Assembly (NCBI RefSeq): GCF_038433465.1
Contig: NZ_JAESVF010000009.1
Span: 66,858 to 130,857, forward strand
Length of the DNA: 64,000 nt
Direction: 5' to 3'
Source of the DNA: Galbibacter sp038433465
Lineage (GTDB): Bacteria; Bacteroidota; Bacteroidia; Flavobacteriales; Flavobacteriaceae
Shown piece by piece: positions 17,570 to 26,744 of the stretch. Numbering within the stretch: the first letter of the stretch is position 1; every line of letters starts with the position of its first letter. Below the pieces are notes generated by a model. It was not told where the DNA came from and did no database searches. It saw nothing but the letters and a program-made list of their open reading frames with translations. Both the position numbers and the translations under genes were made by a program.

Positions 17570-19231
17570 TTACACTTTCTTTAACAATAATTCCTTAGCG
17601 TGAGCCAATGCCGAGCTAGAAACATCTTTACCTCCCAACATCGTAGCGATTTCTTGAACACGCTCTTCCTCAGTAAGTTGTTTCATTTGCGAGCTTGTTA
17701 CGCCGTTTATATCTTCTTTAAAAACTTTATACTGAACATCGCCTTTTGAAGCTACTTGCGGTAAATGTGTAATTGTAAAAACTTGCATCTTTTTACTCAT
17801 TTGATGCATAATTACTCCCATTTTTGTTGAAACTTCTCCTGAAACTCCTGTGTCAATTTCGTCAAACATAATGGTTGGTAAATGCATGTATTGCGCTAAA
17901 AGCGATTTGATAGCGAGCATAATTCTCGATAACTCTCCTCCCGAGGCTACCTTTTTCAGTTCGTTAAAACTACCTCCTTTATTTGCTGAAAATAAAAACT
18001 GAAGTTCGTCTTTTCCGTTGGCAAAATATTTCTCGGTTGTAATTACATCTATCTGAAATTTCGCATTTGGCATCCCTACTTCTGAAAGCACACTCTCTAA
18101 ATGCGATTTTAAAGTTGGAATTGATTTTGTTCGTTGCTGATGAATTTTTACAGCGAGTGCATCTAAAGTTTCTTCTTGTTTTTGCAATGCCGATTGCAGT
18201 GTTTTTATTTCGGCTTCTAAATTTTCGGTTTTAGAAACTTTTTCGGCTAAAGCAGCTTGTACTTCTAAAAGTGACGAAATTTCCATCACATTGTGCTTTT
18301 TCTGCAAACTGTAAATCAATTGTAATTTAGCATTTACTTCTTCCAACTGTTGCGGATCGGCTTCCAAACCTTCTTCCAATTGCTGTACTTCAACATACAC
18401 ATCGTCCAATTCTATCAAAACCGATTGTATTCGGGTTGACAACTCTTTATACGAAGTACCAAAATGCGAAAGTTTATTGAAGATTGCTTTTAACTCGTTC
18501 AATCCGCTTAAAGTCCCCATTTGCTCCTCGCCTAAAACTTGAAGCGCATGCGAAACATTTTCACTAATTTCTTCTACATTGTTAAGTTGCTCGTAAGTTG
18601 CTTCCAACTCTTCAAGCATTCCTTCTTTTAAATTAGCCGACTCTAATTCTTTCAATAAAAAAGAATTGTAATCGTATTCTTTATCGGCTTCTTGCTGAAA
18701 GTCAACTAACTTCTTCAGCTCTTTTTTAGTGGTTTGGTAAAGTGCTAATTTTTCAGCATAATCTTTTAAAAGAGCATCATTTCCCGCCACAGCATCTATC
18801 ACCTGAAACTGAAAATTATTATCGGTAAGTTGCAAGGTTTGGTGTTGCGAATGGATATCGACCAATTGCTCTCCCAAGCTCGACAGCACATCTAAAGTTA
18901 CTGGCGTATCGTTGATAAAAGCGCGCGATTTTCCGCTTGGTAAAATTTCCCTTCGGATGATGGTTTGCTTTTCAAAATCGAGGTCGTTGGCTTTAAAAAA
19001 ATCTTGTAATTGGTAGTTTTCGATTGCAAAAGTAGCTTCAACAACGCATTTTTCATCGCTATTTTTAATACTACTTAGGTCGGCTCTCTTTCCTAAAATT
19101 AAAGAAATTGCTCCTAATAAAATCGATTTCCCCGCACCTGTTTCTCCAGTAATAGCAGTCAATCCATTTTCAAATGAAACTTGAAGATGGTCAATAAGTG
19201 CGAAATTTTTTATGGTAAGTGTTCCTAACAA
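17570..19231 (-). CDS. recN: DNA repair protein RecN
   Basis: 553 residues, an SMC-like ATPase for double-strand break repair. Walker A (GETGAGKS) lies near residue 30, the coiled-coil arms fill about 150-370, the ABC signature (VASGGELSRIML) lies near 430, and Walker B (PTIMFDEIDTGVSG) near 460. Full length for the family. The first residues (MLGTLTIKNFALIDHL) are the classic RecN start. It follows the DUF4835 gene after 56 bases on the same strand and may be the end of the long coaBC-rpoZ-bamD transcript. Confidence 0.97.
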   Translation of the reverse strand: MLGTLTIKNFALIDHLQVSFENGLTAITGETGAGKSILLGAISLILGKRADLSSIKNSDEKCVVEATFAIENYQLQDFFKANDLDFEKQTIIRREILPSGKSRAFINDTPVTLDVLSSLGEQLVDIHSQHQTLQLTDNNFQFQVIDAVAGNDALLKDYAEKLALYQTTKKELKKLVDFQQEADKEYDYNSFLLKELESANLKEGMLEELEATYEQLNNVEEISENVSHALQVLGEEQMGTLSGLNELKAIFNKLSHFGTSYKELSTRIQSVLIELDDVYVEVQQLEEGLEADPQQLEEVNAKLQLIYSLQKKHNVMEISSLLEVQAALAEKVSKTENLEAEIKTLQSALQKQEETLDALAVKIHQQRTKSIPTLKSHLESVLSEVGMPNAKFQIDVITTEKYFANGKDELQFLFSANKGGSFNELKKVASGGELSRIMLAIKSLLAQYMHLPTIMFDEIDTGVSGEVSTKMGVIMHQMSKKMQVFTITHLPQVASKGDVQYKVFKEDINGVTSSQMKQLTEEERVQEIATMLGGKDVSSSALAHAKELLLKKV

Positions 19232-19287
19232 TGCTAACTAATTTTATTCCCCAAAGATAAATGTATTTTTAGCGGAATAAAACATTG

Positions 19288-20178
19288 TTAATATTTAATT
19301 CGAGACCAAGTATCGGTGTACAAAGGCGCAATATTTCCAAGTGTTTCTTTTAAATCGGCTACATTCATTTTAGGGCCATCAGAAAAAACATTGGCAATTT
19401 CTTCGGATTTTGCATCAAAGAAAGCTTGCAACACAAATGAATTTGGTCGAACATTGTTTAGCTTTTCAAAAAGATTCATCGAACTAGCAATGGTTTGCTT
19501 TGCCATACTTGGATTATCCACCAAATTATCCATTCCTAAACGATGATAATTGTATAGCGCCAAGCGATATTCTTTAAAGGTATTCGACAATAAATTATCT
19601 ACCAATTCCCAACGTGTTCTATTTCCGTCGGTTTGTTGCCAACCTGCATAACCACTTCCTTGCGCTAAATTAACAATGCTTTGCGCTTGTTTAAAATAAG
19701 GTGTTCCGCCTTCTTTTGAAAACGTATCTGCATCAATTCCTAAAATAATATAAACGTAATAGGTAATTACTGAAGTTAAGTTTGAATCGAAAACATTTGG
19801 ATTAAAATACAAAGGCGCAAACTCAACATAATTAAACGAAAAGCGCTTGTCTTGGTAGTTAAAAACAGGTGATTGATAAGTAGAATTGTAAACCGGACGG
19901 TTAGATTGCACTTGAATTGTACCACTAAACGAACTGTTTTCGTAGCGCGTAATGGTAATCATCATACTGCAATCAATACGCTCTTGTGACGAAAGTGTCC
20001 TATCGGTCCATTTGGTTTGGTTTACATAATCGTTTAACGATTTTTCGAGGGTTTTAAATATCTGCTTATTGGTTTGATTTATTTGGTCGGAGTTAACAAT
20101 AACTGTACAATTCAACTCCTGCGCAAAAGCAAAGTTTACCACACATATAAGGACGAGAAATAATAGTTTTTTAACCAT
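19288..20178 (-). CDS. DUF4835 family secreted protein
   Basis: 296 residues with a signal peptide (VKKLLFLVLICVVNFAFAQE). The body matches DUF4835, found in almost all Flavobacteriia between coaBC and recN: ELNCTVIVNSDQINQTNKQIFKTLE, the VFNYQDKRFSFNYVEFAPLYFN stretch, and DNLLSNTFKEYRLALYNYHRLGMD. I recall the family being connected with type IX secretion under the name PorD, but cannot verify this from the sequence. The 3' end of coaBC overlaps its start by 8 bases, so translation is probably coupled. Confidence 0.88.
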   Translation of the reverse strand: MVKKLLFLVLICVVNFAFAQELNCTVIVNSDQINQTNKQIFKTLEKSLNDYVNQTKWTDRTLSSQERIDCSMMITITRYENSSFSGTIQVQSNRPVYNSTYQSPVFNYQDKRFSFNYVEFAPLYFNPNVFDSNLTSVITYYVYIILGIDADTFSKEGGTPYFKQAQSIVNLAQGSGYAGWQQTDGNRTRWELVDNLLSNTFKEYRLALYNYHRLGMDNLVDNPSMAKQTIASSMNLFEKLNNVRPNSFVLQAFFDAKSEEIANVFSDGPKMNVADLKETLGNIAPLYTDTWSRIKY

Positions 20179-21382
20179 TCAGCCTATTCAAAATTTCGTT
20201 AAAGATATCGGTTGCTACTTCCGTTTTCGATTTTAATGGAAACGGAATAATATTCATATTCTTATCTATAAAAGTAACTTTATTTGTGGTTTTTCCAAAA
20301 CCTGCACCTTTATCGTTTAACGAATTTAAAACAATCGCATCTAAATTTTTACGCGCAAGTTTACCTTTTGCATTCTCCAATTCGTCGTTAGTTTCGAGCG
20401 CAAACCCTACCAAAAACTGCTTTTCTTTAATACTTCCTAAAGATGCTAAAATATCTTGCGTAGGCTCCAAATCGATATGCATGGTAGCCGTTTTTTTCTT
20501 TATTTTTTCTGAAGCTACTGTTGCAGGTTTATAGTCGGCTACTGCTGCCGAAAGAATAGCAACATCTACTTGATTAAATACTTGATGCGTTGCATTGTAC
20601 ATTTCTTCTGCGGAAGTAACTCGCACCAATTTTATATGCGAATGCGAAATTGACAAATGCGTAGGTCCAGAAACTAAGAACACCTCAGCCCCTAAACTTG
20701 CAGCCTTTTCAGCTAGTGCATATCCCATTCTTCCGCTAGAATGATTTCCTATAAAACGCACAGGGTCGATAGCCTCATAGGTCGGCCCTGCTGTAATAAG
20801 CACTCTTTTCCCTTTAAGAGGAAGTTTCGACAGTATATCTTTTTCAATAAAAGACACAATTGCTTCGGGTTCTGCCATACGTCCTTCTCCAACCAATCCG
20901 CTAGCAAGCTCCCCATGTCCTGCAGGAATCATGGTATTTCCGAAAGACTGTAAGGTTTCTAAAGATTTTTCTGTAGAAGGATGTTTGTACATATCCAAAT
21001 CCATTGCTGGCGCAAAATAAACTGGACATTTAGCCGATAAATATGTTGCTAATAAAAAATTATCGGAAGCTCCCGACGCCATTTTAGAAAGTGTATTGGC
21101 TGTGGCAGGAGCAATTATCATTAAGTCTGCCCACAAGCCTAAATCTACATGATTATTCCAAAGTTCGTTTTCTTCCTCTTCATCTACAAAAGAAGAATAC
21201 ACTTTGTTTTTAGACAATGTAGAAAGCGTTAAAGGGGTAACGAAGTCTTTTGCAGCTTCTGTCATTACCACTTTAACGCTTGCTCCAGCTTTAATAAATA
21301 AACGTATTAAAAAAGCCGATTTATAAGCGGCAATACCACCTGTAATACCAAGTACAATTTTTTTGCCGCTAAGTATGGACAT
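20171..21382 (-). CDS. coaBC: Bifunctional PPC decarboxylase / PPC synthetase CoaBC
   Basis: 403 residues. The N-terminal CoaC flavoprotein (1-185) has the FMN-binding start GITGGIAAYKSA, active-site H78 (NNHVDLGLW) and a PATANT motif (92-97). Two motifs differ from E. coli: PAMDLDMY stands where PxMNxxMW is expected, and ASGL (160-163) stands where the catalytic-cysteine motif ACGD is expected, so that residue is Ser161. The C-terminal CoaB part (190-403) has ITAGPTYEAIDPVRFIGNHSSG and VADYKPATVASEKIKK, as expected for CTP-dependent synthetases. It makes 4'-phosphopantetheine from 4'-phosphopantothenate and cysteine. It lies 3 bases after rpoZ. Confidence 0.95.
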   Translation of the reverse strand: MSILSGKKIVLGITGGIAAYKSAFLIRLFIKAGASVKVVMTEAAKDFVTPLTLSTLSKNKVYSSFVDEEEENELWNNHVDLGLWADLMIIAPATANTLSKMASGASDNFLLATYLSAKCPVYFAPAMDLDMYKHPSTEKSLETLQSFGNTMIPAGHGELASGLVGEGRMAEPEAIVSFIEKDILSKLPLKGKRVLITAGPTYEAIDPVRFIGNHSSGRMGYALAEKAASLGAEVFLVSGPTHLSISHSHIKLVRVTSAEEMYNATHQVFNQVDVAILSAAVADYKPATVASEKIKKKTATMHIDLEPTQDILASLGSIKEKQFLVGFALETNDELENAKGKLARKNLDAIVLNSLNDKGAGFGKTTNKVTFIDKNMNIIPFPLKSKTEVATDIFNEILNRLNG

Positions 21383-21385
21383 GCC

Positions 21386-21709
21386 CTACTCTTTTTCTGT
21401 GTTTCTGTAATATACCTTGTCGTTCAACCACTCTTCTACAGCAATAGCGTGTGGTTTAGGTAATTTTTCGTAAAATTTAGAAACTTCTATTTGCTCTTTA
21501 TTTTCGAAAATCTCTTCAAGACTATCTGTATACGTTGCAAATTCTTCCAATTTTTCAATCAACTCCTTCTTAATATCGCCATTAATTTGGTTAGCACGCT
21601 TCGAAATGACAGAAATGGCCTCATAAATATTATTTGTAGGCGCATCTATTTCGTTTCTATCATATGTAATTGTAGAAACTGCTGCTTCGGAATTTCTTAA
21701 TTCGCTCAT
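21386..21709 (-). CDS. rpoZ: RNA polymerase omega subunit, Bacteroidota type
   Basis: 107 residues. The segment ETNNIYEAISVISKRANQI resembles the conserved helix of omega subunits (normally NRYELVLLAAKRARQL), followed by EIKKELIEKLEEFA and the C-terminal KPHAIAVEEWLNDKVYYR typical of Bacteroidota. Omega binds the beta' subunit and helps RNA polymerase assembly. Position between bamD (6 bases) and coaBC (3 bases) is conserved in the phylum and strengthens the call. Confidence 0.88.
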   Translation of the reverse strand: MSELRNSEAAVSTITYDRNEIDAPTNNIYEAISVISKRANQINGDIKKELIEKLEEFATYTDSLEEIFENKEQIEVSKFYEKLPKPHAIAVEEWLNDKVYYRNTEKE

Positions 21710-21715
21710 AACTTT

Positions 21716-22543
21716 TTATTTACTATATTTTTCTAACAATGCTTTAAACTCATTCAATTCAGCATCTAATTCGGCATTCATTTTATCTGCTTTATTTCGA
21801 TATTCGCTTTCATTGAACTCACTTATAAACTTTTGGTAAGCTTCTTTAGCTTCTCCAATACGTTCTTCTTTTTTTGAATAAATACTATTTACTGCCAAGT
21901 TATACTTTGCTAAATAGTTGTAATACATCGCATCTTCTTTATAAACCGACCCTGGATATTCTTTAAAGAATAAATCGAAGGATTTAATCGAAGCGTGATA
22001 ATCTGAAATATGGTTGTATTGTTTCGCTATTTCAAAAGATTTTTTCTCTTTCTTAGCTCTCAATGCTGCTGCCATTTCATTGGCTTCGTCCATATATTCA
22101 GAATCTGGATGCGTATTGATAAATACTTGTAATTTACTTATCGCTTTATCTGTTTCTGTTTGGTCTAAACTATATCTTGGCGATGTTAAATACTGACTCT
22201 TAGCACCTAAAAAAGCTGCTTCTTCAGCCTTATCACTTCGAGGGTACGATTTTGAAAATCTTTCAAATTGATACGCTGCCAAGTAATAATCTTTAGTTTC
22301 ATAATACGAATTCGCATAAAAATACAACAAACGCTCTCCTTGTGGTTTCCCTACATATTGAGGAACAATTTGTTCGTATAATCGAATGGCGCGCTTATAA
22401 TCTCCTTCATTATAAAGCTTTTCGGCCAAATCGTATTTTTTCTTAACATCACTTTCTTTTAATACACGTTGGTATTCGCTACAACTTGTAAATAATACCA
22501 CTAAAAGAACTGCTAAATATGTATACTTCATATTTTTAATCAT
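21716..22543 (-). CDS. bamD: Outer membrane assembly lipoprotein BamD
   Basis: 275 residues, or 271 if the second Met (22531) is used; both leave a good lipoprotein signal with lipobox LFTSC. The body is a set of TPR repeats (AEKLYNEGDYKRAIRLYEQIVPQY, ANSYYETKDYYLAAYQFERFSKSYP, ISDYHASIKSFDLFFKEYPGS). BamD is the essential lipoprotein partner of BamA in folding outer membrane barrels such as the SusC and TonB receptors in this window. A TAATTTTG box (minus strand, 22548-22555) sits four bases from the first ATG, so a nearly leaderless transcript or use of the second Met is likely. Confidence 0.93.
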   Translation of the reverse strand: MIKNMKYTYLAVLLVVLFTSCSEYQRVLKESDVKKKYDLAEKLYNEGDYKRAIRLYEQIVPQYVGKPQGERLLYFYANSYYETKDYYLAAYQFERFSKSYPRSDKAEEAAFLGAKSQYLTSPRYSLDQTETDKAISKLQVFINTHPDSEYMDEANEMAAALRAKKEKKSFEIAKQYNHISDYHASIKSFDLFFKEYPGSVYKEDAMYYNYLAKYNLAVNSIYSKKEERIGEAKEAYQKFISEFNESEYRNKADKMNAELDAELNEFKALLEKYSK

Positions 22544-22547
22544 CCGG

Positions 22548-22555
22548 CAAAATTA
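22548..22555 (-). promoter_or_regulatory. -7 box upstream of bamD
   Basis: The minus strand reads TAATTTTG, a full match to the Bacteroidota -7 consensus TAnnTTTG, only 4 bases before the annotated ATG. I see no TTG at the expected -33 distance, so the call rests on the -7 box. If real, the bamD-rpoZ-coaBC-DUF4835-recN run starts here. Confidence 0.45.
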
Positions 22556-22671
22556 GTTAAATATATGTAATTTTAAAAAACTTTTTAAAGTGTGAAGAAA
22601 AGGACTTCAAAAGTAAGGAACAACAGTTTTTATTTTTTTTATTAAAAGTTTAACGTGTTGAAGTGTTTTCC

Positions 22672-23589
22672 TCACAATTTTTCCAAATCGTCAATCATGG
22701 AATGGTCGACCATCAGCTTCCCGTCTTCACCATATCCGTAGGATTTTGTATATTTCTTATTCATTTTTAAATCTTCATGCACATACGATTTCACATCGTA
22801 AATTTCGTTATTGAAAGCATCATCATAATACGAAAAAAGCACTACCAACTCAGCTTTTAAGTCGGCAATTTCACTTTTTGAAAGATTGTAAAGCGGACTT
22901 TCTTCATCTATAACATGAACAATTGTCCAAGTTGTTGGCAAATAGATGATGGTTTTTCGCTCTAAATTCAAATTAAAATATTCGGGTTTGTAGTAACCGT
23001 TTTCCGATTTATGCAAAATTAAAGTTACATCAACTTTGGGTTTGATGAGGATATTCCGACTCGTATTCATCACTTTAATCATTAAGGCTGATTTGTTTTC
23101 AAACGGACGAATAAGAAAGTTTCTACTGAAAGAAATAAGTGTTTTAGGTTTAGAAAACCTTCCGTAGAGCAATCCGGTAGTGAATGAAAAACTTAAAAGT
23201 CCGACCAAAGCTTCAAAACTCGCCAAAATTCCAGCGGCAGTTCCCGAAGGCGATAAAACTCCATACCCTACCGTTGTGATGGTTTGAGATGAAAATAAAA
23301 AGGCGTTAAAGAAATTCTCGAAAAAACTTGGAGAATGATACGTAGAAATAGCTTCCATTCCCAACCCAACATACGCCACTGCAAATAGCGTGTTGACTAA
23401 AATATACGCTAGCAATACATAGCCAAAAAAAGCAATCCACGTAATCCTAATTAAATAGGAATACGTGGATTGAAACATACTTTTTTTATTGACATGGTCT
23501 ATATTAAATCTTCCATCTTCTGTAATAAATCTTTTTACATTTTTGGTTGAACTTAATCCAAACCCTATATCTTTCAGTCTCTTAACCAT
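22672..23589 (-). CDS. Inward-rectifier-type potassium channel (KirBac-like)
   Basis: 305 residues. Two membrane helices flank a pore loop: helix 1 about 48-75, the pore helix and filter TTVGYG (105-110), helix 2 about 118-143. The C-terminal 150 residues form a cytosolic beta-sandwich (KSALMIKVMNTSRNILIKPKVDVTLIL, IYLPTTWTIVHVIDEESPLYNLS) characteristic of Kir channels; that domain gates the pore in response to ligands or lipids. The gene overlaps dapA by 8 bases, so its translation is tied to dapA, an odd pairing that may be only a matter of position. Confidence 0.92.
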   Translation of the reverse strand: MVKRLKDIGFGLSSTKNVKRFITEDGRFNIDHVNKKSMFQSTYSYLIRITWIAFFGYVLLAYILVNTLFAVAYVGLGMEAISTYHSPSFFENFFNAFLFSSQTITTVGYGVLSPSGTAAGILASFEALVGLLSFSFTTGLLYGRFSKPKTLISFSRNFLIRPFENKSALMIKVMNTSRNILIKPKVDVTLILHKSENGYYKPEYFNLNLERKTIIYLPTTWTIVHVIDEESPLYNLSKSEIADLKAELVVLFSYYDDAFNNEIYDVKSYVHEDLKMNKKYTKSYGYGEDGKLMVDHSMIDDLEKL

Positions 23590-24481
23590 TAATTTTATTT
23601 GTCGCTAAGATAGGAAAACTATTTATTTTTTCCTTTAACGACAAACTTGCTTCTACTAATGGCAAGCGCACTTTAGCAGTACTAAGGTTTAAATTTTCAA
23701 ACACTGCTTTGATTCCTGCAGGATTTCCTTCTTCAAAAATATAATCGATTATATCCATCAGTTGGAAATGTATTTGATTGGCATCGTCTAAATTTCCTCT
23801 TAATGCATAACGCACCATTGCAGAAAACTCTTTTGGTAAACCTTGCCCAATTACCGATATTACTCCTGCTCCTCCTGCTAGTATCATTGGAAGCGTAATC
23901 ATATCGTCACCAGAAATCACTAAAAAGTCTTTCGGCTTATCTTTAATAAGTCGCATAGCTTGTACAATATCGCCTGCTGCTTCTTTTACTCCAATGATAT
24001 TTTTAAACTCGTTGGCTAAACGAATAATTGTTTTTGGCAATACGTTAGAACCTGTTCTACCAGGTACGTTGTATAAAATTATTGGCAATGGCGAAGCTTC
24101 TGCAATTGCTTTAAAGTGCTGATAAATTCCTTCTTGTGTAGGTTTATTGTAATATGGTGAAACCGATAAAATGGCATCGAAAGCTGATAAATCGGATGTT
24201 TTTAATTCATTTACAACTTCAGCAGTATTATTTCCACCAACACCTACAACTAGCGGAACACGTTTATTATTTGCCTTAACGATAGTTTGTTTTACAAGTT
24301 CTTTTTCCTCCTTTGTCAAGGTAGCCGACTCGGCAGTAGTACCTAAAACTACCAAATACTCTACACCACCAGCAATAACATGGTTTACAATGTTAATTAG
24401 TGCCTCTACATCTACACTTAAATCTTCTCTAAACGGGGTTACAAGTGCAACACCTGTTCCTAAAAACTTTGACATACTCAT
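23582..24481 (-). CDS. dapA: 4-hydroxy-tetrahydrodipicolinate synthase
   Basis: 299 residues. It condenses pyruvate with aspartate semialdehyde, the first step of the diaminopimelate/lysine branch. The Schiff-base lysine is K166 (IIGVKEAAGD), Y137 (LYNVPGRTG) is the catalytic tyrosine, and the TT pair 48-49 (VLGTTAESATL) completes the proton relay; R142 binds the substrate. The ATG at 24481 overlaps the upstream gene by 4 bases; the second Met (24475, MSKFLGTG) is an equally good start. dapF of the same pathway is at 41999-42775. Confidence 0.97.
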   Translation of the reverse strand: MSMSKFLGTGVALVTPFREDLSVDVEALINIVNHVIAGGVEYLVVLGTTAESATLTKEEKELVKQTIVKANNKRVPLVVGVGGNNTAEVVNELKTSDLSAFDAILSVSPYYNKPTQEGIYQHFKAIAEASPLPIILYNVPGRTGSNVLPKTIIRLANEFKNIIGVKEAAGDIVQAMRLIKDKPKDFLVISGDDMITLPMILAGGAGVISVIGQGLPKEFSAMVRYALRGNLDDANQIHFQLMDIIDYIFEEGNPAGIKAVFENLNLSTAKVRLPLVEASLSLKEKINSFPILATNKING

Positions 24482-24999
24482 ATCTTTTTTAAGATAGAAA
24501 GGTATTTTACCAGTTCGTTTTTAAACTGAGAAAAATCTTTCTCATCGGTCTTCAATACTAAATTGTTATTTGCTTCTCCTTCTGTGGTTAAACCTACTTT
24601 AAATTCACTCTTACACAGCGTAGAAACCAACTCTAAATAAATATTAGGTTCTGTATAATAATTAATTACAATATCATAATCGCGCTTTAAAAACTCCGCT
24701 ACTTCTTCATTCTTTACTTTACCTTTCATCCCAAAAGAACTGTCGGTAAAAACAGGAATTAAGTAACTTCCATTCTTATAAATTTTATTTACATACCCAA
24801 TAATATAAACGTCAGATGCACTTATGTTTATCGCTTTGGCAATGTCGAGCAATGGCTTATAATCTACCAACTTCTCGTAATTTATAACAATGGCTAATGA
24901 ACGTGTGTTTGTTGCATTTGTAGCAACTACACTTTTGTTTGAAAGCGTTTTTCGAATTGCTTTTTTTATTGATTTTTCTTTAAGGCCTTTAAAAATCAT
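24478..24999 (-). CDS. DUF6913 family protein
   Basis: 173 residues, starting MIFKGLKEKSIKKAIRK, with ATNTRSLAIVINYEKLVDY, FTDSSFGMKGKVKNEEVAEFLKRDYDIVINYY and SEFKVGLTTEG. I recognise it as the family found upstream of dapA in Flavobacteriaceae (DUF6913), of unknown function. No signal peptide or membrane helix. It is the first gene of the dapA run and overlaps dapA by 4 bases. A TACATTTG box on the minus strand at 25020-25027 is a likely -7 element for it. Confidence 0.8.
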   Translation of the reverse strand: MIFKGLKEKSIKKAIRKTLSNKSVVATNATNTRSLAIVINYEKLVDYKPLLDIAKAINISASDVYIIGYVNKIYKNGSYLIPVFTDSSFGMKGKVKNEEVAEFLKRDYDIVINYYTEPNIYLELVSTLCKSEFKVGLTTEGEANNNLVLKTDEKDFSQFKNELVKYLSILKKI

Positions 25000-25011
25000 T
25001 TACATTTCCAT

Positions 25012-25027
25012 TATTTTTGCAAATGTA
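25012..25027. promoter_or_regulatory. Back-to-back divergent -7 boxes
   Basis: TATTTTTG on the plus strand (25012-25019) abuts TACATTTG on the minus strand (25020-25027). Both match TAnnTTTG. They lie in the 67-base gap between the divergent DUF6913 gene and the 5'-nucleotidase pair, so each can serve one gene. No convincing TTG at -33 for either. Confidence 0.5.
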
Positions 25028-25066
25028 TAACTTTCAAAAGTTCCTGATATTAAAATTAAGAATCTT

Positions 25067-25831
25067 ATGCTGCTTAAAACTAAACATTTTGTTATATTTA
25101 TAACAATTATCTCACTTACCGCTTGTAAAAAGGGCTCTACAAAGCTCACTTCTATCTCAGGAACGGAAATAAACATTACCGACACCTTAAAAAGTGTTGA
25201 TAGTATCGACCAATTTGTAAAGCCTTACCGCGACCATATCGAAGAAGTTTTAGACGAACAATTGGCATACAACCCAAAAAACTTATCTAAAAATGACGGG
25301 AAATTAAATTCGACTATCGGAAACTTAATGGCAGATATCACTTACGAGCAGTCTAACCCTATTTTTAATAAACGTACTGGAAATCAAATAGATTTTGTTT
25401 TGCTGAATCACGGCGGAATTAGAGCTACTATGTCTAAAGGAAAAGTAAGTCGTCGCACGGCGTACGAGATTATGCCTTTTAAGAATGAAACTTATGTTTT
25501 AGAACTTTCTGCTGAAAAAGTACACGAACTCATTCAGTATTTAGCTGAAGCGCAAACTGCGCATCCAATTAGTAAACAGCTTCAAATTACGTTAAACAAA
25601 GACAATTCAGTAAAAAGTGTTACCATAAACGGAGCTCCAATTGACGATAACAAAACGTATTTTGTAGCAACTTCCGACTTTTTAGCTACTGGCGGAGACC
25701 ACATGAATTTCTTTAAAAATCCAATAAACACAACCGATATTAACTACTTACTCAGAAATGAATTGATTGATTATTTCGAAAAAGTAGACACCATAAAAGC
25801 AAGTACTGATAATAGATTTATAAAAATTTAA
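25067..25831 (+). CDS. 5'-nucleotidase C-terminal domain lipoprotein
   Basis: 254 residues with a lipoprotein signal (IISLTACKKG, cysteine 20). The rest is the substrate-binding C-terminal domain of UshA-type 5'-nucleotidases: NGKLNSTIGNLMADITYEQ, FVLLNHGGIRATMSKGKVSRRTAYEIMPF, NGAPIDDNKTYFVATSDFLATGGD. This half carries the nucleobase-binding part but no metal site. The catalytic half is the next gene, four bases downstream, so the two gene products probably work together at the periplasmic or outer surface to dephosphorylate nucleotides. Confidence 0.92.
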   Translation: MLLKTKHFVIFITIISLTACKKGSTKLTSISGTEINITDTLKSVDSIDQFVKPYRDHIEEVLDEQLAYNPKNLSKNDGKLNSTIGNLMADITYEQSNPIFNKRTGNQIDFVLLNHGGIRATMSKGKVSRRTAYEIMPFKNETYVLELSAEKVHELIQYLAEAQTAHPISKQLQITLNKDNSVKSVTINGAPIDDNKTYFVATSDFLATGGDHMNFFKNPINTTDINYLLRNELIDYFEKVDTIKASTDNRFIKI

Positions 25832-25835
25832 CCTC

Positions 25836-26744
25836 ATGAAAAGAAGACAATTTATAAACAATACCGTTGCCAGTACCGCTTTTATAACTGCTGGAGGTTT
25901 ATCGCTTACCGCATGTAACAACAATAAAAAGAAACACCTTACCATACTCCACACCAACGATGTTCACAGTCATATCGACCCATTTCCAGCTACCGATGCT
26001 CGCAACCCAAACATGGGTGGTGTTGCGCGACGTGCTACGCTAATTGAGCAAATACGACAAGAAAATCCAAACACCCTATTATTGGATGCTGGGGATATTT
26101 TTCAAGGAACGCCTTATTTTAATTTCTACGGAGGTGAAATTGAATTTAAACTGATGAGCATGCTGAAATATGACGTTGCTACCCTTGGAAACCACGATTT
26201 TGATAATGGTATAGACGGTCTCGTAGCACAGTTGCCAAATGCTAAATTTGAAATTATAAACGGAAATTACGACTTTTCAAATACTATTTTAGATGGACAA
26301 ATAAAGCCTTATAAAATTTTCAATAAAGACGGAATTAAAATCGGAGTTTTTGGATTGGGAGTAGAACTCGAAGGACTTGTTACCAAAGGGCTTTATAAAG
26401 AAACAAAATACCTCGACCCAATAGAAATTGCACAAGACCTTACCACAGAACTAAAAGAAAAAGAAAACTGCGACCTTGTAATTTGTTTATCGCATTTAGG
26501 TTTTAAATACCGAGACAACACAGTTTCTGATATTGTCTTAGCACAAAACACAGAAAATATCGATTTAATTATTGGTGGGCATACTCACACTTTTTTAGAA
26601 AAACCAGTTGTTGAAACTAACAGAAAAGGAAAAAAAGTATTGATTAATCAAGTGGGATGCTACGGAATTTTCTTAGGTCGAATTGATTTTTATTTTGATG
26701 AAAACACCGCTTCCACTTCCGAAGGGATTAGTATAAATGTTTAA
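25836..26744 (+). CDS. 5'-nucleotidase/metallophosphatase catalytic domain
   Basis: 302 residues. The N-terminus MKRRQFINN with a hydrophobic stretch and a cysteine at 27 (SLTACNNN) looks like a Tat signal combined with a lipobox. The calcineurin-like dinuclear metal site is complete: HTNDVHSH, DAGDIFQG, GNHDFDNG, LSHLG and GGHTHTF. It ends after the catalytic domain, where UshA would continue into the C-terminal domain, encoded here by the upstream gene. Its last 17 bases overlap the convergent YhhN-like gene. Confidence 0.92.
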   Translation: MKRRQFINNTVASTAFITAGGLSLTACNNNKKKHLTILHTNDVHSHIDPFPATDARNPNMGGVARRATLIEQIRQENPNTLLLDAGDIFQGTPYFNFYGGEIEFKLMSMLKYDVATLGNHDFDNGIDGLVAQLPNAKFEIINGNYDFSNTILDGQIKPYKIFNKDGIKIGVFGLGVELEGLVTKGLYKETKYLDPIEIAQDLTTELKEKENCDLVICLSHLGFKYRDNTVSDIVLAQNTENIDLIIGGHTHTFLEKPVVETNRKGKKVLINQVGCYGIFLGRIDFYFDENTASTSEGISINV

